41,047 bases of DNA from Gomphosphaeria aponina SAG 52.96 = DSM 107014 (GCA_016903655.1 JADQBC010000013.1:1-41047); one strand, 5' to 3'. Positions 1-8,298 are shown, numbered from the stretch's first letter. Made by a program: numbers and translations. Notes: generated from the letters alone by a model not told the origin.

Positions 1-250
1 TTGTGGAGCAATTAAAGCAGATTTAACTTTATCTGACCGCATTTTTAGGTGCGTCTGTGGTTTAACAATTGATAGAGATTTAAATGCTTCAATTAGGTTA
101 GAAAAAGCCCCAAATGAAGTAGTAGTGGTATTGGTGGGCTACGCCCGAATCAACGCCTGTGGACAGTAGCGAGCCGACTCGTCTGGATGAAGCAGGAAAT
201 AGACTCTCAAGGCAGTAGCCTTGTTAAAGAATAAACCTGATTATTCAAGG
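1..250 (+). mobile_element. Right end of an IS200/IS605/IS1341-type (TnpB) element
   Basis: The window opens inside a TnpB element. After the tnpB stop comes a structured tail: an outer stem CCTTG (219-223) with CAAGG (246-250) encloses an inner stem AATAA (230-234) with TTATT (241-245). Subterminal imperfect hairpins of this kind mark the right ends of IS200/IS605 elements, and the stretch from the tnpB 3' end into such a right end is where the guide (omega) RNA is encoded in characterised members. The sequence downstream of about 250 resumes inside an HsdR-N-like coding region, which supports an element boundary near 250. The left end is outside the window, so whether a TnpA is present cannot be seen. 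The exact last base is inferred. Confidence 0.6.
2..169 (+). CDS. tnpB: TnpB-family RNA-guided nuclease, C-terminal fragment (5' end outside window)
   Basis: Reading frame 2 gives 55 residues before TAG at 167-169. They contain the end of a zinc-binding segment (CG at the first residues, then CVCG) followed by IDRDLNAS, the RuvC-III motif whose first Asp of DRD is the catalytic residue in TnpB/Cas12 nucleases, and the common cyanobacterial tail YARINACG. The rest of the protein lies before base 1. Homologues usually read on past INACG; here the +1 frame continues as [18 protein letters not shown] before a stop, so a single-base change has probably clipped the last 15-20 residues. This tail is beyond the catalytic core, so activity is not necessarily lost. 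Family call is secure, intactness unknown. Confidence 0.8.
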   Translation, partial: CGAIKADLTLSDRIFRCVCGLTIDRDLNASIRLEKAPNEVVVVLVGYARINACGQ

Positions 251-269
251 AAAGTTCAGTTTTATATAG

Positions 270-782
270 CAGGAAAAAGCATCTCTGGATAAAATTAGAC
301 AAAGATATGTATATCACAGAGCTGGTACACCACTTTTAGAGGGTACGGTTAACTTATTGGTAGTCGCTCCTCTTTTGACAGTTGCAGGTTTCTTAGATCC
401 ACCTTTTCAAATTCGCTCTCCTGAGTCGGTGGAAATTACCATAGAAGATCCTGTGGAAATTGTTAAGGGATTGATTGATGTTTTAGTGGTTCACGATCGC
501 CTTTGGGTATTGGTAATTGAGTCGAAACGTAACGGCATCCCTCTACCATCAGCATTACCTCAAATTTTAGCTTACATGATGACTAACCCCCATCAAGATC
601 AGCCGATTTTTGCCATGGCAACTAATGGGGATGGGTTTATTTTTCTGAAGTTGAGTCAAGATGGAACACCCCAGTATGATGTGTCGGATTCATTCCTGCT
701 TTGGCCACGACGCAACAAGTTTTATGATGTCCTAAGAATATTAAAACCTTTGGGTCAATTATCATTGCTCATTGCTCATTAG
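270..782 (+). pseudogene. HsdR-N/type I restriction R-like protein, 5'-truncated by the TnpB element
   Basis: After an in-frame TAG at 267-269 the frame is open to the stop at 780-782. The readable protein begins EKASLDKIRQRY and runs through GTVNLLVVAPLL, FLDPPFQIRS, the core LDVLVV-(x)-VIESK (a PD-(D/E)xK-like D...E-x-K arrangement) and QILAYMMTN. It matches the small cyanobacterial proteins often labelled 'restriction endonuclease subunit R', which carry only the HsdR_N-type domain. Those normally have about 50 more residues upstream; here that part is replaced by the right end of the TnpB element, and no good start precedes the core. A TTG at 357 would give 141 residues but lies within the conserved region. 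The last residues and stop are encoded by CATTGCT heptamers (763-782). I read it as an interrupted gene. Confidence 0.6.
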
Positions 783-891
783 TATAGAGGAGAGGGCGGG
801 TTTTGATCTAAGATTTTTTGTATTATTACGGAATTTTTCACTCAACCAGCCCCTACATTTTAAACTGATAACTGATAATGGAGAGGAAAAG

Positions 892-1818
892 ATGCGTGTT
901 TTAATTATGGGGGGAACCCGATTTATTGGGGTCTATTTAACTCAGGTATTACTCGAAAAGGGCCATGAGGTGGTTTTGTTTAATCGCGGGAATAAACCAG
1001 CTCCTGCGACTGGGATCAAAGTAATTCAGGGCGATCGCCAAAATGCTGCTGAACTGCAGGAGAAGTTGTCTGGGGAAAGTTTTGATGCTATTTTCGATAA
1101 TAATGGGCGGGAGTTAAGCGATACTCAGCCTCTAGTAGAAATATTCATAGACAAAATTAAACACTTTGTCTATGTAAGCTCGGCTGGGGTTTATCTGAAA
1201 TCTGACCAGTTACCTCATCGCGAAGGTGATCCTGTAGATCCGAATAGTCGTCACCAGGGTAAACACGAAACTGAAGCTTATTTGGCCCAAGTGGGTATTC
1301 CCTGGACTTCCATTCGCCCTACTTATATTTATGGCCCGCAAAATTATAATGATTTAGAGGCTTGGTTTTTTGACCGCATTGTAAATAATCGTCCTCTCCC
1401 TATTCCTGGGAATGGATTACACATTACTCAATTTGGTCATGTAAAAGATTTGGCCAAAGCAATGGCTGCTGTTTTAGGAAATGACTTGGCGGTGGGACAA
1501 ATTTATAATGTGTCTGGCGATCGCTTTGTGACTTTTGCAGGTTTGGCTCGTGTTTGCGGTGAAGCTGTTGGTAAATCTCCTGCATTGGTTTATTATGACC
1601 CAAAACAGTTTGATTTTGGTAAACGCAAAGCTTTCCCGCTGCGGGTGCAACATTTTTTTGCTGATGTTCATAAGGCGATGACTGAACTACATTGGCAACC
1701 TGAATATGATTTACTCTCTGGGTTAAAAGACTCTTTCCATAATGATTATCTAATTCAAAACCGCCCTCAAGCTGCCATTGATTTTTCTGTGGATGAGGAA
1801 ATATTGGGGAAAATGTAA
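892..1818 (+). CDS. NAD(P)-dependent epimerase/dehydratase, CSP41-like (308 aa)
   Basis: Extended short-chain dehydrogenase fold. The start at 892 (MRVLIMGGTRFIG) is chosen because it opens directly on the first beta strand and has a GGAGAGG ribosome site just upstream; a longer frame from 772 adds only low-complexity residues. GGTRFIG is the dinucleotide-binding loop. The catalytic YxxxK of true epimerases is degenerate: the corresponding position reads RHQGK, with His in place of Tyr, as in the plant/cyanobacterial CSP41 proteins, which bind RNA and 16S/23S rRNA-containing complexes rather than acting as sugar epimerases. IRPTYIYGPQNYND and the substrate-side VKDLAKAM segment are typical. 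It overlaps the 3' end of convergent pgsA by 52 bases. Sure of family; the CSP41 assignment is strong but based on motifs only. Confidence 0.85.
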   Translation: MRVLIMGGTRFIGVYLTQVLLEKGHEVVLFNRGNKPAPATGIKVIQGDRQNAAELQEKLSGESFDAIFDNNGRELSDTQPLVEIFIDKIKHFVYVSSAGVYLKSDQLPHREGDPVDPNSRHQGKHETEAYLAQVGIPWTSIRPTYIYGPQNYNDLEAWFFDRIVNNRPLPIPGNGLHITQFGHVKDLAKAMAAVLGNDLAVGQIYNVSGDRFVTFAGLARVCGEAVGKSPALVYYDPKQFDFGKRKAFPLRVQHFFADVHKAMTELHWQPEYDLLSGLKDSFHNDYLIQNRPQAAIDFSVDEEILGKM

Positions 1819-2315
1819 ATTAACCCTGAAATTAAGGTGACAGCGACAGAAACCCAGAAAAAGATCAGGGCGGGGGTATGCCAGTTTGGGGGGAGAGGAG
1901 CAATTAAAAGGGCGATCGCTCCTATTTGAGTGACGGTTTTTCCTTTCCCCCAAATGTTTGCCCCTTTAATACTGCTATCCCCCGCTAGTTGGGGATTGAT
2001 CCGCCACCCTGCGATGGCTAATTCTCTGGCTAAAATCAGAAATACTCCCCAAGCGGGAACTTTCCCTAACTCGATTAATGCTAATAATGGCCCTAAGACT
2101 AATAATTTATCTACTAATGGGTCAAGAAATTTCCCCAATTCGGTTACTTGGTTTAATTTGCGGGCTAAGTAACCATCTAACCAATCTGTACTAGCCCCTA
2201 GTAAAAATATCCCTAAACTGCTCCATAATTTTACCTTTGTTGGCTCATGGAGTAAATATAAAATAATTGGTAATACTAAGAGGCGGGAAACTGTGATCCA
2301 AGTGGGTAGGTTCAT
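1767..2315 (-). CDS. pgsA: CDP-diacylglycerol--glycerol-3-phosphate 3-phosphatidyltransferase (182 aa)
   Basis: Integral membrane enzyme that makes phosphatidylglycerol phosphate from CDP-diacylglycerol and glycerol 3-phosphate; phosphatidylglycerol is essential in cyanobacterial thylakoids. The full CDP-alcohol phosphotransferase signature D-x2-DG-x2-AR-x8-G-x3-D-x3-D is present as D44, D47-G48, A51-R52, G61, D65 and D69. Hydrophobic segments fall at about 10-22, 33-43, 70-100 and 155-172. The N terminus NLPTWITVSRLL is the usual PgsA start. Length is normal for the family. The 3' end overlaps the convergent CSP41-like gene. No clear Shine-Dalgarno precedes the ATG at 2315. Confidence 0.92.
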   Translation of the reverse strand: MNLPTWITVSRLLVLPIILYLLHEPTKVKLWSSLGIFLLGASTDWLDGYLARKLNQVTELGKFLDPLVDKLLVLGPLLALIELGKVPAWGVFLILARELAIAGWRINPQLAGDSSIKGANIWGKGKTVTQIGAIALLIAPLPPNWHTPALIFFWVSVAVTLISGLIYIFPNISSSTEKSMAA

Positions 2316-2336
2316 TTTTTTGCTGCCATCAAACTC

Positions 2337-2370
2337 AGTTCCCAGGTAACTTACCTGAGAACTTTTTTTT
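2337..2370 (+). terminator. Strong hairpin followed by T8 on the + strand
   Basis: The arms AGTTCCCAGGTAA (2337-2349) and TTACCTGAGAACT (2351-2363) pair over 13 positions with one mismatch and are followed by eight T at 2363-2370. This has the shape of an intrinsic terminator, but for rightward transcription, while both flanking genes (pgsA and the sugar transferase) run leftward. On the minus strand the same stem is followed by no U-run, so it would be a poor terminator for the sugar transferase. It may stop readthrough or antisense transcription coming from the 892-1818 gene. Confidence 0.5.
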
Positions 2371-2379
2371 CTGTTGTCT

Positions 2380-3090
2380 TTAGTAAGCTCCTTTGCGAGC
2401 TAACACTACCCTGATAGTTTTCATAATTAGGGATAGATCGTATAAGGGAGTCCATTGCTGTTGGTAGGCCAGATCCATTTTGACAATTTCTTCAAAGTCT
2501 TTCACATTAGATCTACCTTTAACTTGCCATTCTCCTGTGATACCAGGTTTGACTCGCAATCTGGCAAAATGATGGGGGGCATATTGCTCTACTTCATCGG
2601 GAGTGGGTGGTCGAGTTCCTACTAAACTCATGTCCCCTGTGAGAACATTCCAAAATTGGGGAAATTCATCGAGGCTGGTCTTGCGTAATATCTTGCCTAC
2701 ACGGGTAATGCGAGGGTCGTTTTCGTTTTTGAAGATGTATCCTTTGGCTTCGTTTTTTACTAAGTGCTTTTGTTTGTCTGCGTTGACTACCATTGAGCGG
2801 AATTTCCAAATGCGAAAGGGTTTTCCATTGACACCACATCTTGTTTGGCAATAAAAAATTGGCCCAGGACTGTCAAACTGCATGGCGATCGCAATGGGAA
2901 TTAAGAGTATTAATGTAATTCCTAATCCTACCAACCCTCCCACAATATCAATTAAGCGTTTGCTTGTGCTGTTCACTGAATGATGCACTGTTTCATTTAA
3001 TGTATTAATTTTGTTGAATGAAAACTTCAACTTGAGCAAAAGGCTACTGATTTCAAGCATTTTTGGTGTAGTAATCACGGCTAGCATCAT
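2380..3090 (-). CDS. Undecaprenyl-phosphate sugar-phosphate transferase, catalytic-domain-only form (236 aa)
   Basis: Member of the bacterial sugar transferase family (WcaJ/WbaP/PglC catalytic domain), which transfers a sugar phosphate from a nucleotide sugar to undecaprenyl phosphate and starts repeat-unit assembly. One hydrophobic re-entrant segment lies at 46-72 after KRLIDI. Hallmarks follow: DSPGPIFYCQTRCG (73-86), WKFRSM (95-100), the SLDEFPQFWNVL segment (139-150), MSLVGTRPP (154-162) and KPGITGEWQV (181-190). It lacks the multi-helix N-terminal module of WcaJ, so it resembles the short monotopic class. The first 45 residues are not conserved-looking, and M1, M2 and M11 are all possible starts. 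It probably serves the exopolysaccharide genes at 29801-40809, although it is not adjacent. Confidence 0.88.
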   Translation of the reverse strand: MMLAVITTPKMLEISSLLLKLKFSFNKINTLNETVHHSVNSTSKRLIDIVGGLVGLGITLILLIPIAIAMQFDSPGPIFYCQTRCGVNGKPFRIWKFRSMVVNADKQKHLVKNEAKGYIFKNENDPRITRVGKILRKTSLDEFPQFWNVLTGDMSLVGTRPPTPDEVEQYAPHHFARLRVKPGITGEWQVKGRSNVKDFEEIVKMDLAYQQQWTPLYDLSLIMKTIRVVLARKGAY

Positions 3091-3200
3091 CTTTTCAGAT
3101 TGTTAAGTTTTGTTTCTCTTCTTCAGTTTCTACCACGATTTGCTCCAACTTTCCCACAAAACTCAATAAATTTCAAGTTTTTATTTTTCTCGTTCAAAAC

Positions 3201-3234
3201 ACTTTAGTATATATATATATATATATACTAAAGT
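3201..3234. repeat. 34-bp perfect AT palindrome
   Basis: ACTTTAGTATATATATA followed by its exact reverse complement, with no spacer. The core is alternating TA and the outer arms are ACTTTAG/CTAAAGT. It lies about 20 bases beyond the stop of the 961-aa gene and 110 bases before the start of the leftward sugar transferase, so it sits between the two leftward genes. It could extrude a cruciform, act as a terminator-like stem, or be a polymorphic TA tract; there is no U-run to support ordinary termination. Confidence 0.85.
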
Positions 3235-3255
3235 ATAAAACAAAAGAGAAAGTAG

Positions 3256-6141
3256 TCAAGGGAGAAGGTTAGCAACGAGGGGTTCTGTCAATTTTTGTTC
3301 TGTTTGGGAGAGGAGGGTATGGAGATATTGACGAAGGCGATCGCATTGTTGAAAATTAGGGCGATAGTTTCCGTTATGTTCCTGATAAAAAAGTGGCTGT
3401 TGATAGTCAAAATTTTCAAGAGGTAATAAACCTGGAGGCAGTTCACCATTGAGAAAACCAATGAGACGATTTTCGCACACGCGGGTATTAATTCCACGAC
3501 AGCGCAGTAATTCCATTAATTCTTCAATGCTAAAAGATGTATTAGGAATAGTTTGGAGTAATTCTACGAGGAGAAAATAGTCGCTGTATTGGTGTCTAGG
3601 GAGGTCTAAAATCAGGGGAAATAGGGGTAAACGAGCTAAACCTGCTGCTACTTGACCTACTTGCTCTGGTTCAATTAAAGTAGCTTGAGGAAATTTAGAT
3701 TTTAGCCAAGAAATAAAGGAAGAGCCCAAATTAATACTTGTGTCTTGAGTAATAATCACTTGCTGAATCATGTTGGCAGATTTTTCCCTTTGATGCAAAA
3801 GCTTATTTATTTCTTCGTTAAAGTTTTCGAGCAAAGGCTGAAGAATTTTTTCTTGTAAATCCTGTCTTGTAAAATGCAATTCTTGCGCTGCTAATTTCAA
3901 AGTAAACTCTTCTTGTTTTTGCAAAACTTCTTTAACTAATTTTGCTGCTTCTTTTAAAGTGCGCCCAATTTGTAAGCTTTGCAAACGCAATCCTAAATAT
4001 TCCCTTCTCAGGAGGTCAGCATCTCCTGGTAAAGGCAATTCCATGTCGAGACTGGGAAAGAGGGGGTTAAGTTTCAGGATCCATTGAGGATAGAGTAACT
4101 GACATAAAATATCCTGTTCAATGGCATTTATCCCATAGGCTAAAGACCAGAGACTAAAATTGCTGTGAGTTAAATTTTGCCAATTGGGAGGGATATCAAC
4201 TAAAGCAAGTTCGGTGCTGATTTTTCCTATATTTATTACCAAACTACAAGTTTGTAATTCTTGTTTAAAAATTTTGGCTCTATTGTTTTGTTCTGCTAAT
4301 GATTCTCCCCGATGCAAGGAGTCTAGGGGGAAATGGGCTAAGAGAGTGGCGATCGCTTCTGGGAGAAAGAATATTTTTGCGGGATCTTCCACTAATTTGG
4401 CTCTCATTATTGCTTCTCTAAGATTAAAACAATAAGTATCACTCCAAATAGCTGGAGAACTAATTACTATTCCTTCTAATTCTCTCAAAGCTTCTTGCAA
4501 ATTCCCTGATGATAAACCTACAGCACCTATTTTAAGCCCTGGTTTTTTTCTCTCTTCACTTTTACTGTCTCCGTAACTGAAGGTTGAGAAAATTTTCTCC
4601 AAAGCTTCCTGAATAATCTGATGATATGATTCAGCCTCTTCTAATCTAGTTTCCCCCTCTTCTTCATCATAATAAATTACCGCAAAGTTTAAATATATTT
4701 TCAAGTTTTCTATAGCTACTTCTGCTGTTAATGAGCGCTCATCATTTTCCCCATATTTTTTTTCTATAACTGCTGCATTTGGTAAATCAAAGCTAGGTTG
4801 GGAAAACTGATTATTTCCCCCCTGTAGCTCTTTCCCCTGAGAGTTATTTTTCTCCCGCCAATAAATTTGATATTGCTCACAGGTTTTAGCATTTAATAAA
4901 ACCGCCCTTATGCCCGTATTTCCTAAATCTATTCCTAAAAACCACAAATTTTTCTTCTCTTTTCTTTCAATTAGTACATCTGGTTCTAATAAATCTGTGA
5001 GGGCTGTTATTTTGTTAATTTTAATGCTATTATTATTACGGGTATATGGCTCAACTATTCTTTGCAAAAGTAACTCTTCTAAAATAACTCCTGCGGAATT
5101 TTCACTCATCCCTAAATTTGACCCAGCAGAAATCTCTTTTTCTGGGGCTGAGGTATTTTTCATATCTTTACCTGCTAAATATAATTCTTCTTCATCTGGA
5201 TTAAAATTTTGAGGGTTTGTTTTTTTATTTAATCTTTTTTCTGACTGACTCAGATTTGACTTTTGTTTTTTCTCTAAAACCTCACCTTTCACAGGCTGTT
5301 CTCTTCCTTCTTCTTTGAAATTTTCCTGCTCTTTTCTCGTAATATTTTCTACCTCCAAATCTGTTGAGATATAGATTTCTTCAAGAAATTGGTCTAATGA
5401 TGATTTTTTCACAGCACTTTCCTCTGATAAATTAGTTACTTGTTCCTCCCTACCTCTTGTTAGTTGAGATTTTTTCCTCCCAGACTGATCCCGATTTTTA
5501 TGAGAATTGTATATATTATAATTGATAAAATAATTATCTTTGAGGTTTTTAATCTTTACTTTTTTTCCATTGATTGATAAATTCCTAGCAGATGCTAATT
5601 TATCTTTGAGATTTGGCTGCAGACTAAGTAATTTTAATGCCAGCTTCAACAATATTTGCTCTGATTTTTGTTGGAGATCAAGCATTTTTTTGAAGTTTTC
5701 TGTAGAATTTTCAGACTGATTTTCTAGGTTTTTGATAGTTTCATTAATTTTAGTTTGAACTGTTTGGGTTAATTGATTCAGTAAATCTTCCAAAAATTTG
5801 GTAATGATTTGCTGTCGTTGGTTTTGTTCGATGTCATTAATAAGCTCTAGGGCATTTAATTCATTTTGTAAAAAATTAATATACTTATTAATTTGATGAT
5901 CTATTTCCGTTCTCAATGTAGCAAAATTATCAGTTTTTGTTGGCGAACCCTCCTTGATCCCATTTTTCACAGTTTGATTATAAAGCAGAACTAGATAATT
6001 GCGAACTCTTGCTAAAAAAATCTTAATTTTTTTATTTTTAGCAGCTTTATTTTTTCCGTAAGACAATGCTAGATGATAGTCTGGGGCGAGCATTTTGTCA
6101 ATGTCAGTAATTAGTTTTTGCAGCTCTTGCTCAATAGTCAT
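3256..6141 (-). CDS. Large Hsp70/actin-fold (ASKHA) ATPase-like protein with coiled-coil and disordered N-terminal half (961 aa)
   Basis: Function not recognised. Residues 1-180 are helical and rich in Lys/Gln/Glu (coiled-coil-like); 210-350 is highly charged and low in hydrophobics, probably disordered. From 400 there is a nucleotide-binding fold of the Hsp70/actin superfamily: phosphate-1 loop FLGIDLGNTGIRAVLL (401-416), a likely substrate-side strand ISSPAIWSD (560-568), phosphate-2 loop VINIGKISTELALVDI (635-650), and an adenosine-side motif NLGSSF (804-809) with QVAAGLARLPL (830-840). Canonical DnaK has DLGTT and DIGGGT loops; here the second loop lacks the acidic first residue. There is no DnaK substrate-binding domain; residues 840-961 form an unrelated C-terminal tail. 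The leftward gene stands alone. It could be a cytoskeletal or chaperone-like ATPase, but that is inference. Confidence 0.75.
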   Translation of the reverse strand: MTIEQELQKLITDIDKMLAPDYHLALSYGKNKAAKNKKIKIFLARVRNYLVLLYNQTVKNGIKEGSPTKTDNFATLRTEIDHQINKYINFLQNELNALELINDIEQNQRQQIITKFLEDLLNQLTQTVQTKINETIKNLENQSENSTENFKKMLDLQQKSEQILLKLALKLLSLQPNLKDKLASARNLSINGKKVKIKNLKDNYFINYNIYNSHKNRDQSGRKKSQLTRGREEQVTNLSEESAVKKSSLDQFLEEIYISTDLEVENITRKEQENFKEEGREQPVKGEVLEKKQKSNLSQSEKRLNKKTNPQNFNPDEEELYLAGKDMKNTSAPEKEISAGSNLGMSENSAGVILEELLLQRIVEPYTRNNNSIKINKITALTDLLEPDVLIERKEKKNLWFLGIDLGNTGIRAVLLNAKTCEQYQIYWREKNNSQGKELQGGNNQFSQPSFDLPNAAVIEKKYGENDERSLTAEVAIENLKIYLNFAVIYYDEEEGETRLEEAESYHQIIQEALEKIFSTFSYGDSKSEERKKPGLKIGAVGLSSGNLQEALRELEGIVISSPAIWSDTYCFNLREAIMRAKLVEDPAKIFFLPEAIATLLAHFPLDSLHRGESLAEQNNRAKIFKQELQTCSLVINIGKISTELALVDIPPNWQNLTHSNFSLWSLAYGINAIEQDILCQLLYPQWILKLNPLFPSLDMELPLPGDADLLRREYLGLRLQSLQIGRTLKEAAKLVKEVLQKQEEFTLKLAAQELHFTRQDLQEKILQPLLENFNEEINKLLHQREKSANMIQQVIITQDTSINLGSSFISWLKSKFPQATLIEPEQVGQVAAGLARLPLFPLILDLPRHQYSDYFLLVELLQTIPNTSFSIEELMELLRCRGINTRVCENRLIGFLNGELPPGLLPLENFDYQQPLFYQEHNGNYRPNFQQCDRLRQYLHTLLSQTEQKLTEPLVANLLP

Positions 6142-6516
6142 AATAATACTACTATTTACCGAGTAAAGGTTAATTCATTTTTGAAACTATTTATAATAAT
6201 AAAAGGAGAGTGGGTTGCAAAACCCCTACTGAATGGTCATTTATCAGTATTTTCAACTCTACTATATATACATAACAAAAGCAAATAAGGGGGGTTCTGG
6301 TAGGAGAAATCCCTTAGAGTAGTTACCAGGGAGAAAACAGGGAAAATTTCCCTATAAATTTCAAAATTGCTATAAAATGATAGCTGATGGCTGATTTTTC
6401 TCAATCAACGCTTTTTTTGGAGGGCCCGCAAAATTTCTGCTCAAGGTCAAGAACATGATGCTACTGACTCGTCAACTGATAATTCTAATTGGGTTGATGG
6501 GGCAAATGATGAGCCG
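6142..6516. other. Intergenic region between divergent genes
   Basis: 375 bases separating the leftward 961-aa gene from the rightward DUF2232 gene, so it should carry two promoters, but I could not place either with confidence. A heptamer-type repeat TGATAGCTGATGGCTGAT lies at 6379-6396. The frame of the DUF2232 gene stays open upstream of its ATG back to a TGA at 6385-6387, and a good GGAGG ribosome site at 6419-6423 lies inside this open stretch with no standard start codon after it in frame. Confidence 0.6.
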
Positions 6517-7185
6517 ATGGCTTCCCCGATTGATAATAACAGAAACTTCAAGCAGACTACTCAAGCGTCTCGGAAAACTTTGGTGCTGGTGGAAACGGCT
6601 TTTCTGGCTAGTACTGCCAGTTTGATTTGGCTAATTAATTACTATTTTCCTGCAGGTCCGATTTTGAAGCTTTTTTTTCCTCTGCCCATCGCTTTGATTA
6701 ACCTGCGCTGGGGCAATCGTGCTGCTTGGATGACAACTTTGGTTTGTGGGTTGCTGTTGTCGGTGCTGATGGGGCCGCCTCGCAGTATTGTATTTCTCAT
6801 CCCCTATGGACTAATGGGGCTACAGTTGGGTTTTTTGTGGCGGCGGGGCGCTTCTTGGCTGTTTTCTATTTTCTTGGGAACTGTAATTGGTACTTTTGGT
6901 TTCTTTTTTCGTTTCTGGTTGTTTTCTCTTCTTTTGGGTGAGGATCTGTGGCTGTATGTCATTACCCAGATCACTGAATTGACGGAATGGATCTTTCTGC
7001 GGTTAGGATTGCTTAGTGTACCCCCTATGTGGTTGGTTGAGCTGTTTGCTTGGGCTATGATCATTGTTAATAATCTGCTCTATCTGTTTGCTGTTCATTT
7101 GACTGCTTTACTCATTCTCGATCGCCTTGGTAATCCTATCCCTCGTCCTCCTGCTTGGGTTCAAGCTTTACTTGATGATTACTAA
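6517..7185 (+). CDS. DUF2232 integral membrane protein (222 aa from this ATG)
   Basis: Multi-pass membrane protein with about six hydrophobic segments, starting after a polar N-terminal tail (hydrophobic stretches near 23-45, 62-75, 78-90, 95-125, 140-165 and 175-200). The pattern, with PAGPILKLFFPLPIALINLRWG early and a basic turn WRRGASW in the middle, fits the DUF2232 family (the Gram-negative YybS-like group). The gene ends 16 bases before the CobT-like gene, and the two are probably cotranscribed; function is unknown. The N-terminal start is uncertain. Homologues often begin with a polar acidic tail, and here an in-frame polar sequence (HDATDSSTDNSNWVDGANDE) continues upstream of 6517 without a standard start, suggesting either a noncanonical start or a frameshift in the T7 run at 6412-6418. 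Confidence 0.7.
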   Translation: MASPIDNNRNFKQTTQASRKTLVLVETAFLASTASLIWLINYYFPAGPILKLFFPLPIALINLRWGNRAAWMTTLVCGLLLSVLMGPPRSIVFLIPYGLMGLQLGFLWRRGASWLFSIFLGTVIGTFGFFFRFWLFSLLLGEDLWLYVITQITELTEWIFLRLGLLSVPPMWLVELFAWAMIIVNNLLYLFAVHLTALLILDRLGNPIPRPPAWVQALLDDY

Positions 7186-7200
7186 TATTGTTGATGGTTG

Positions 7201-8298
7201 ATGATTCATATTTATACACAAATCAAACGAGGGAATGGCTGGTTAGAGGAAAATCGAGGTCGCCATCCTGTATTTGCCTGTATTTTGGGCTTAACAGCAA
7301 CTGGTTTAATTCCTGGGATCTCTGCTGCGGGTGCAACTCCTGCTGATCGTCAATATACTGCTGTAGCTGATGCTGAGTTTTTAGTCAATGGGGTGAGGAA
7401 AGAGCCGACTTTTCCTTTACCTCCCCTAAATGTGGGTGCTTCTCCTGTTTTTATTTCCCGTGCTGTGGTTGAGGCTTTAAATATTCCTGTGTTTGTGTTT
7501 GATGCTGGTTTGCCTTTTCCTCCTGCTGTACCTGCTATTTCTTTGTCAGGTATGCCTGCTAATTGTATTACTTCTGGCAAGGCTTTACCTTTAAATATTG
7601 TGGAACATTTATTTGCTCAGGGAAAGTTTTGGGGGGAAAAGTTGGCTCTGGATGCTACTGGGGGATATGTGATTCTTGGTGAGTGTGTGGTAGGTGGCAC
7701 TACTACAGCTCAGGCGGTGCTTACTGGTTTGGGTTTTGAGGTGGCTGGGAAGGTTAATAGTAGCCATCCTCACTGTAATCATGCCCAAAAATTGGCCGTT
7801 GTGCAAGCTGGATTACAACAATTTACAGGGAACAATCCGCTGGAATTAATTGCTGCTGTTGGGGATCCCATGCAAATTGTGGTGGCGGGCATGGCGATCG
7901 CTGCTAGTCGTCATGTTGGCGTACTGCTTGCTGGTGGTACGCAAATGTTGGCTGTTTATGCTTTAATCCAGAGAATTTGCGCTTTTTTTGGGGAAAATGC
8001 TCACCTGGAACAGATGGTTGTGGGTACTACCCGCTGGGTGGCTGAAGATCCTACTGGTGATACGGTGGGATTAGCTCAACTTATTGGTGAAGTACCTCTG
8101 GTTGCAACTTGCCTGAGTTTTGCTCATTCTCGTTATCCTCTTTTCCAGGTTTACGAGGAGGGTTTTGTCAAGGAGGGGGTTGGTGCTGGAGGTTTGGCTT
8201 GCGCCGCTCATCTTGCTTATGGTTTGACTCCTTTTCAGTTACTCACTGTCATTGAATCCCTTTTTGCTTCATATTTACGAGTTAATTCTATAAGCTAA
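7201..8298 (+). CDS. cobT: CobT-like nicotinate-nucleotide--dimethylbenzimidazole phosphoribosyltransferase, archaeal/cyanobacterial type (365 aa)
   Basis: Soluble phosphoribosyltransferase family (TIGR00303-like) that activates the lower-ligand base during cobalamin assembly. Visible family features: the N-terminal segment ADAEFLVNGV, the Gly/His-rich KVNSSHPHCNHAQK, AAVGDPMQIVVAGMAIAAS, GVLLAGGTQMLAVYAL and a Gly-rich C-terminal VGAGGLACAAHLAYG. The TTG at 7198 is followed at once by ATG 7201; I take the ATG. That start lies inside a TTGATGG-type repeat (7191-7203) and has no obvious ribosome site, so translation may be coupled to the DUF2232 gene just upstream. The 3' end overlaps the convergent coiled-coil gene by 24 bases. 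Cyanobacteria mostly make pseudocobalamin, so the in vivo base may be adenine; this is an inference from general knowledge. Confidence 0.85.
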   Translation: MIHIYTQIKRGNGWLEENRGRHPVFACILGLTATGLIPGISAAGATPADRQYTAVADAEFLVNGVRKEPTFPLPPLNVGASPVFISRAVVEALNIPVFVFDAGLPFPPAVPAISLSGMPANCITSGKALPLNIVEHLFAQGKFWGEKLALDATGGYVILGECVVGGTTTAQAVLTGLGFEVAGKVNSSHPHCNHAQKLAVVQAGLQQFTGNNPLELIAAVGDPMQIVVAGMAIAASRHVGVLLAGGTQMLAVYALIQRICAFFGENAHLEQMVVGTTRWVAEDPTGDTVGLAQLIGEVPLVATCLSFAHSRYPLFQVYEEGFVKEGVGAGGLACAAHLAYGLTPFQLLTVIESLFASYLRVNSIS

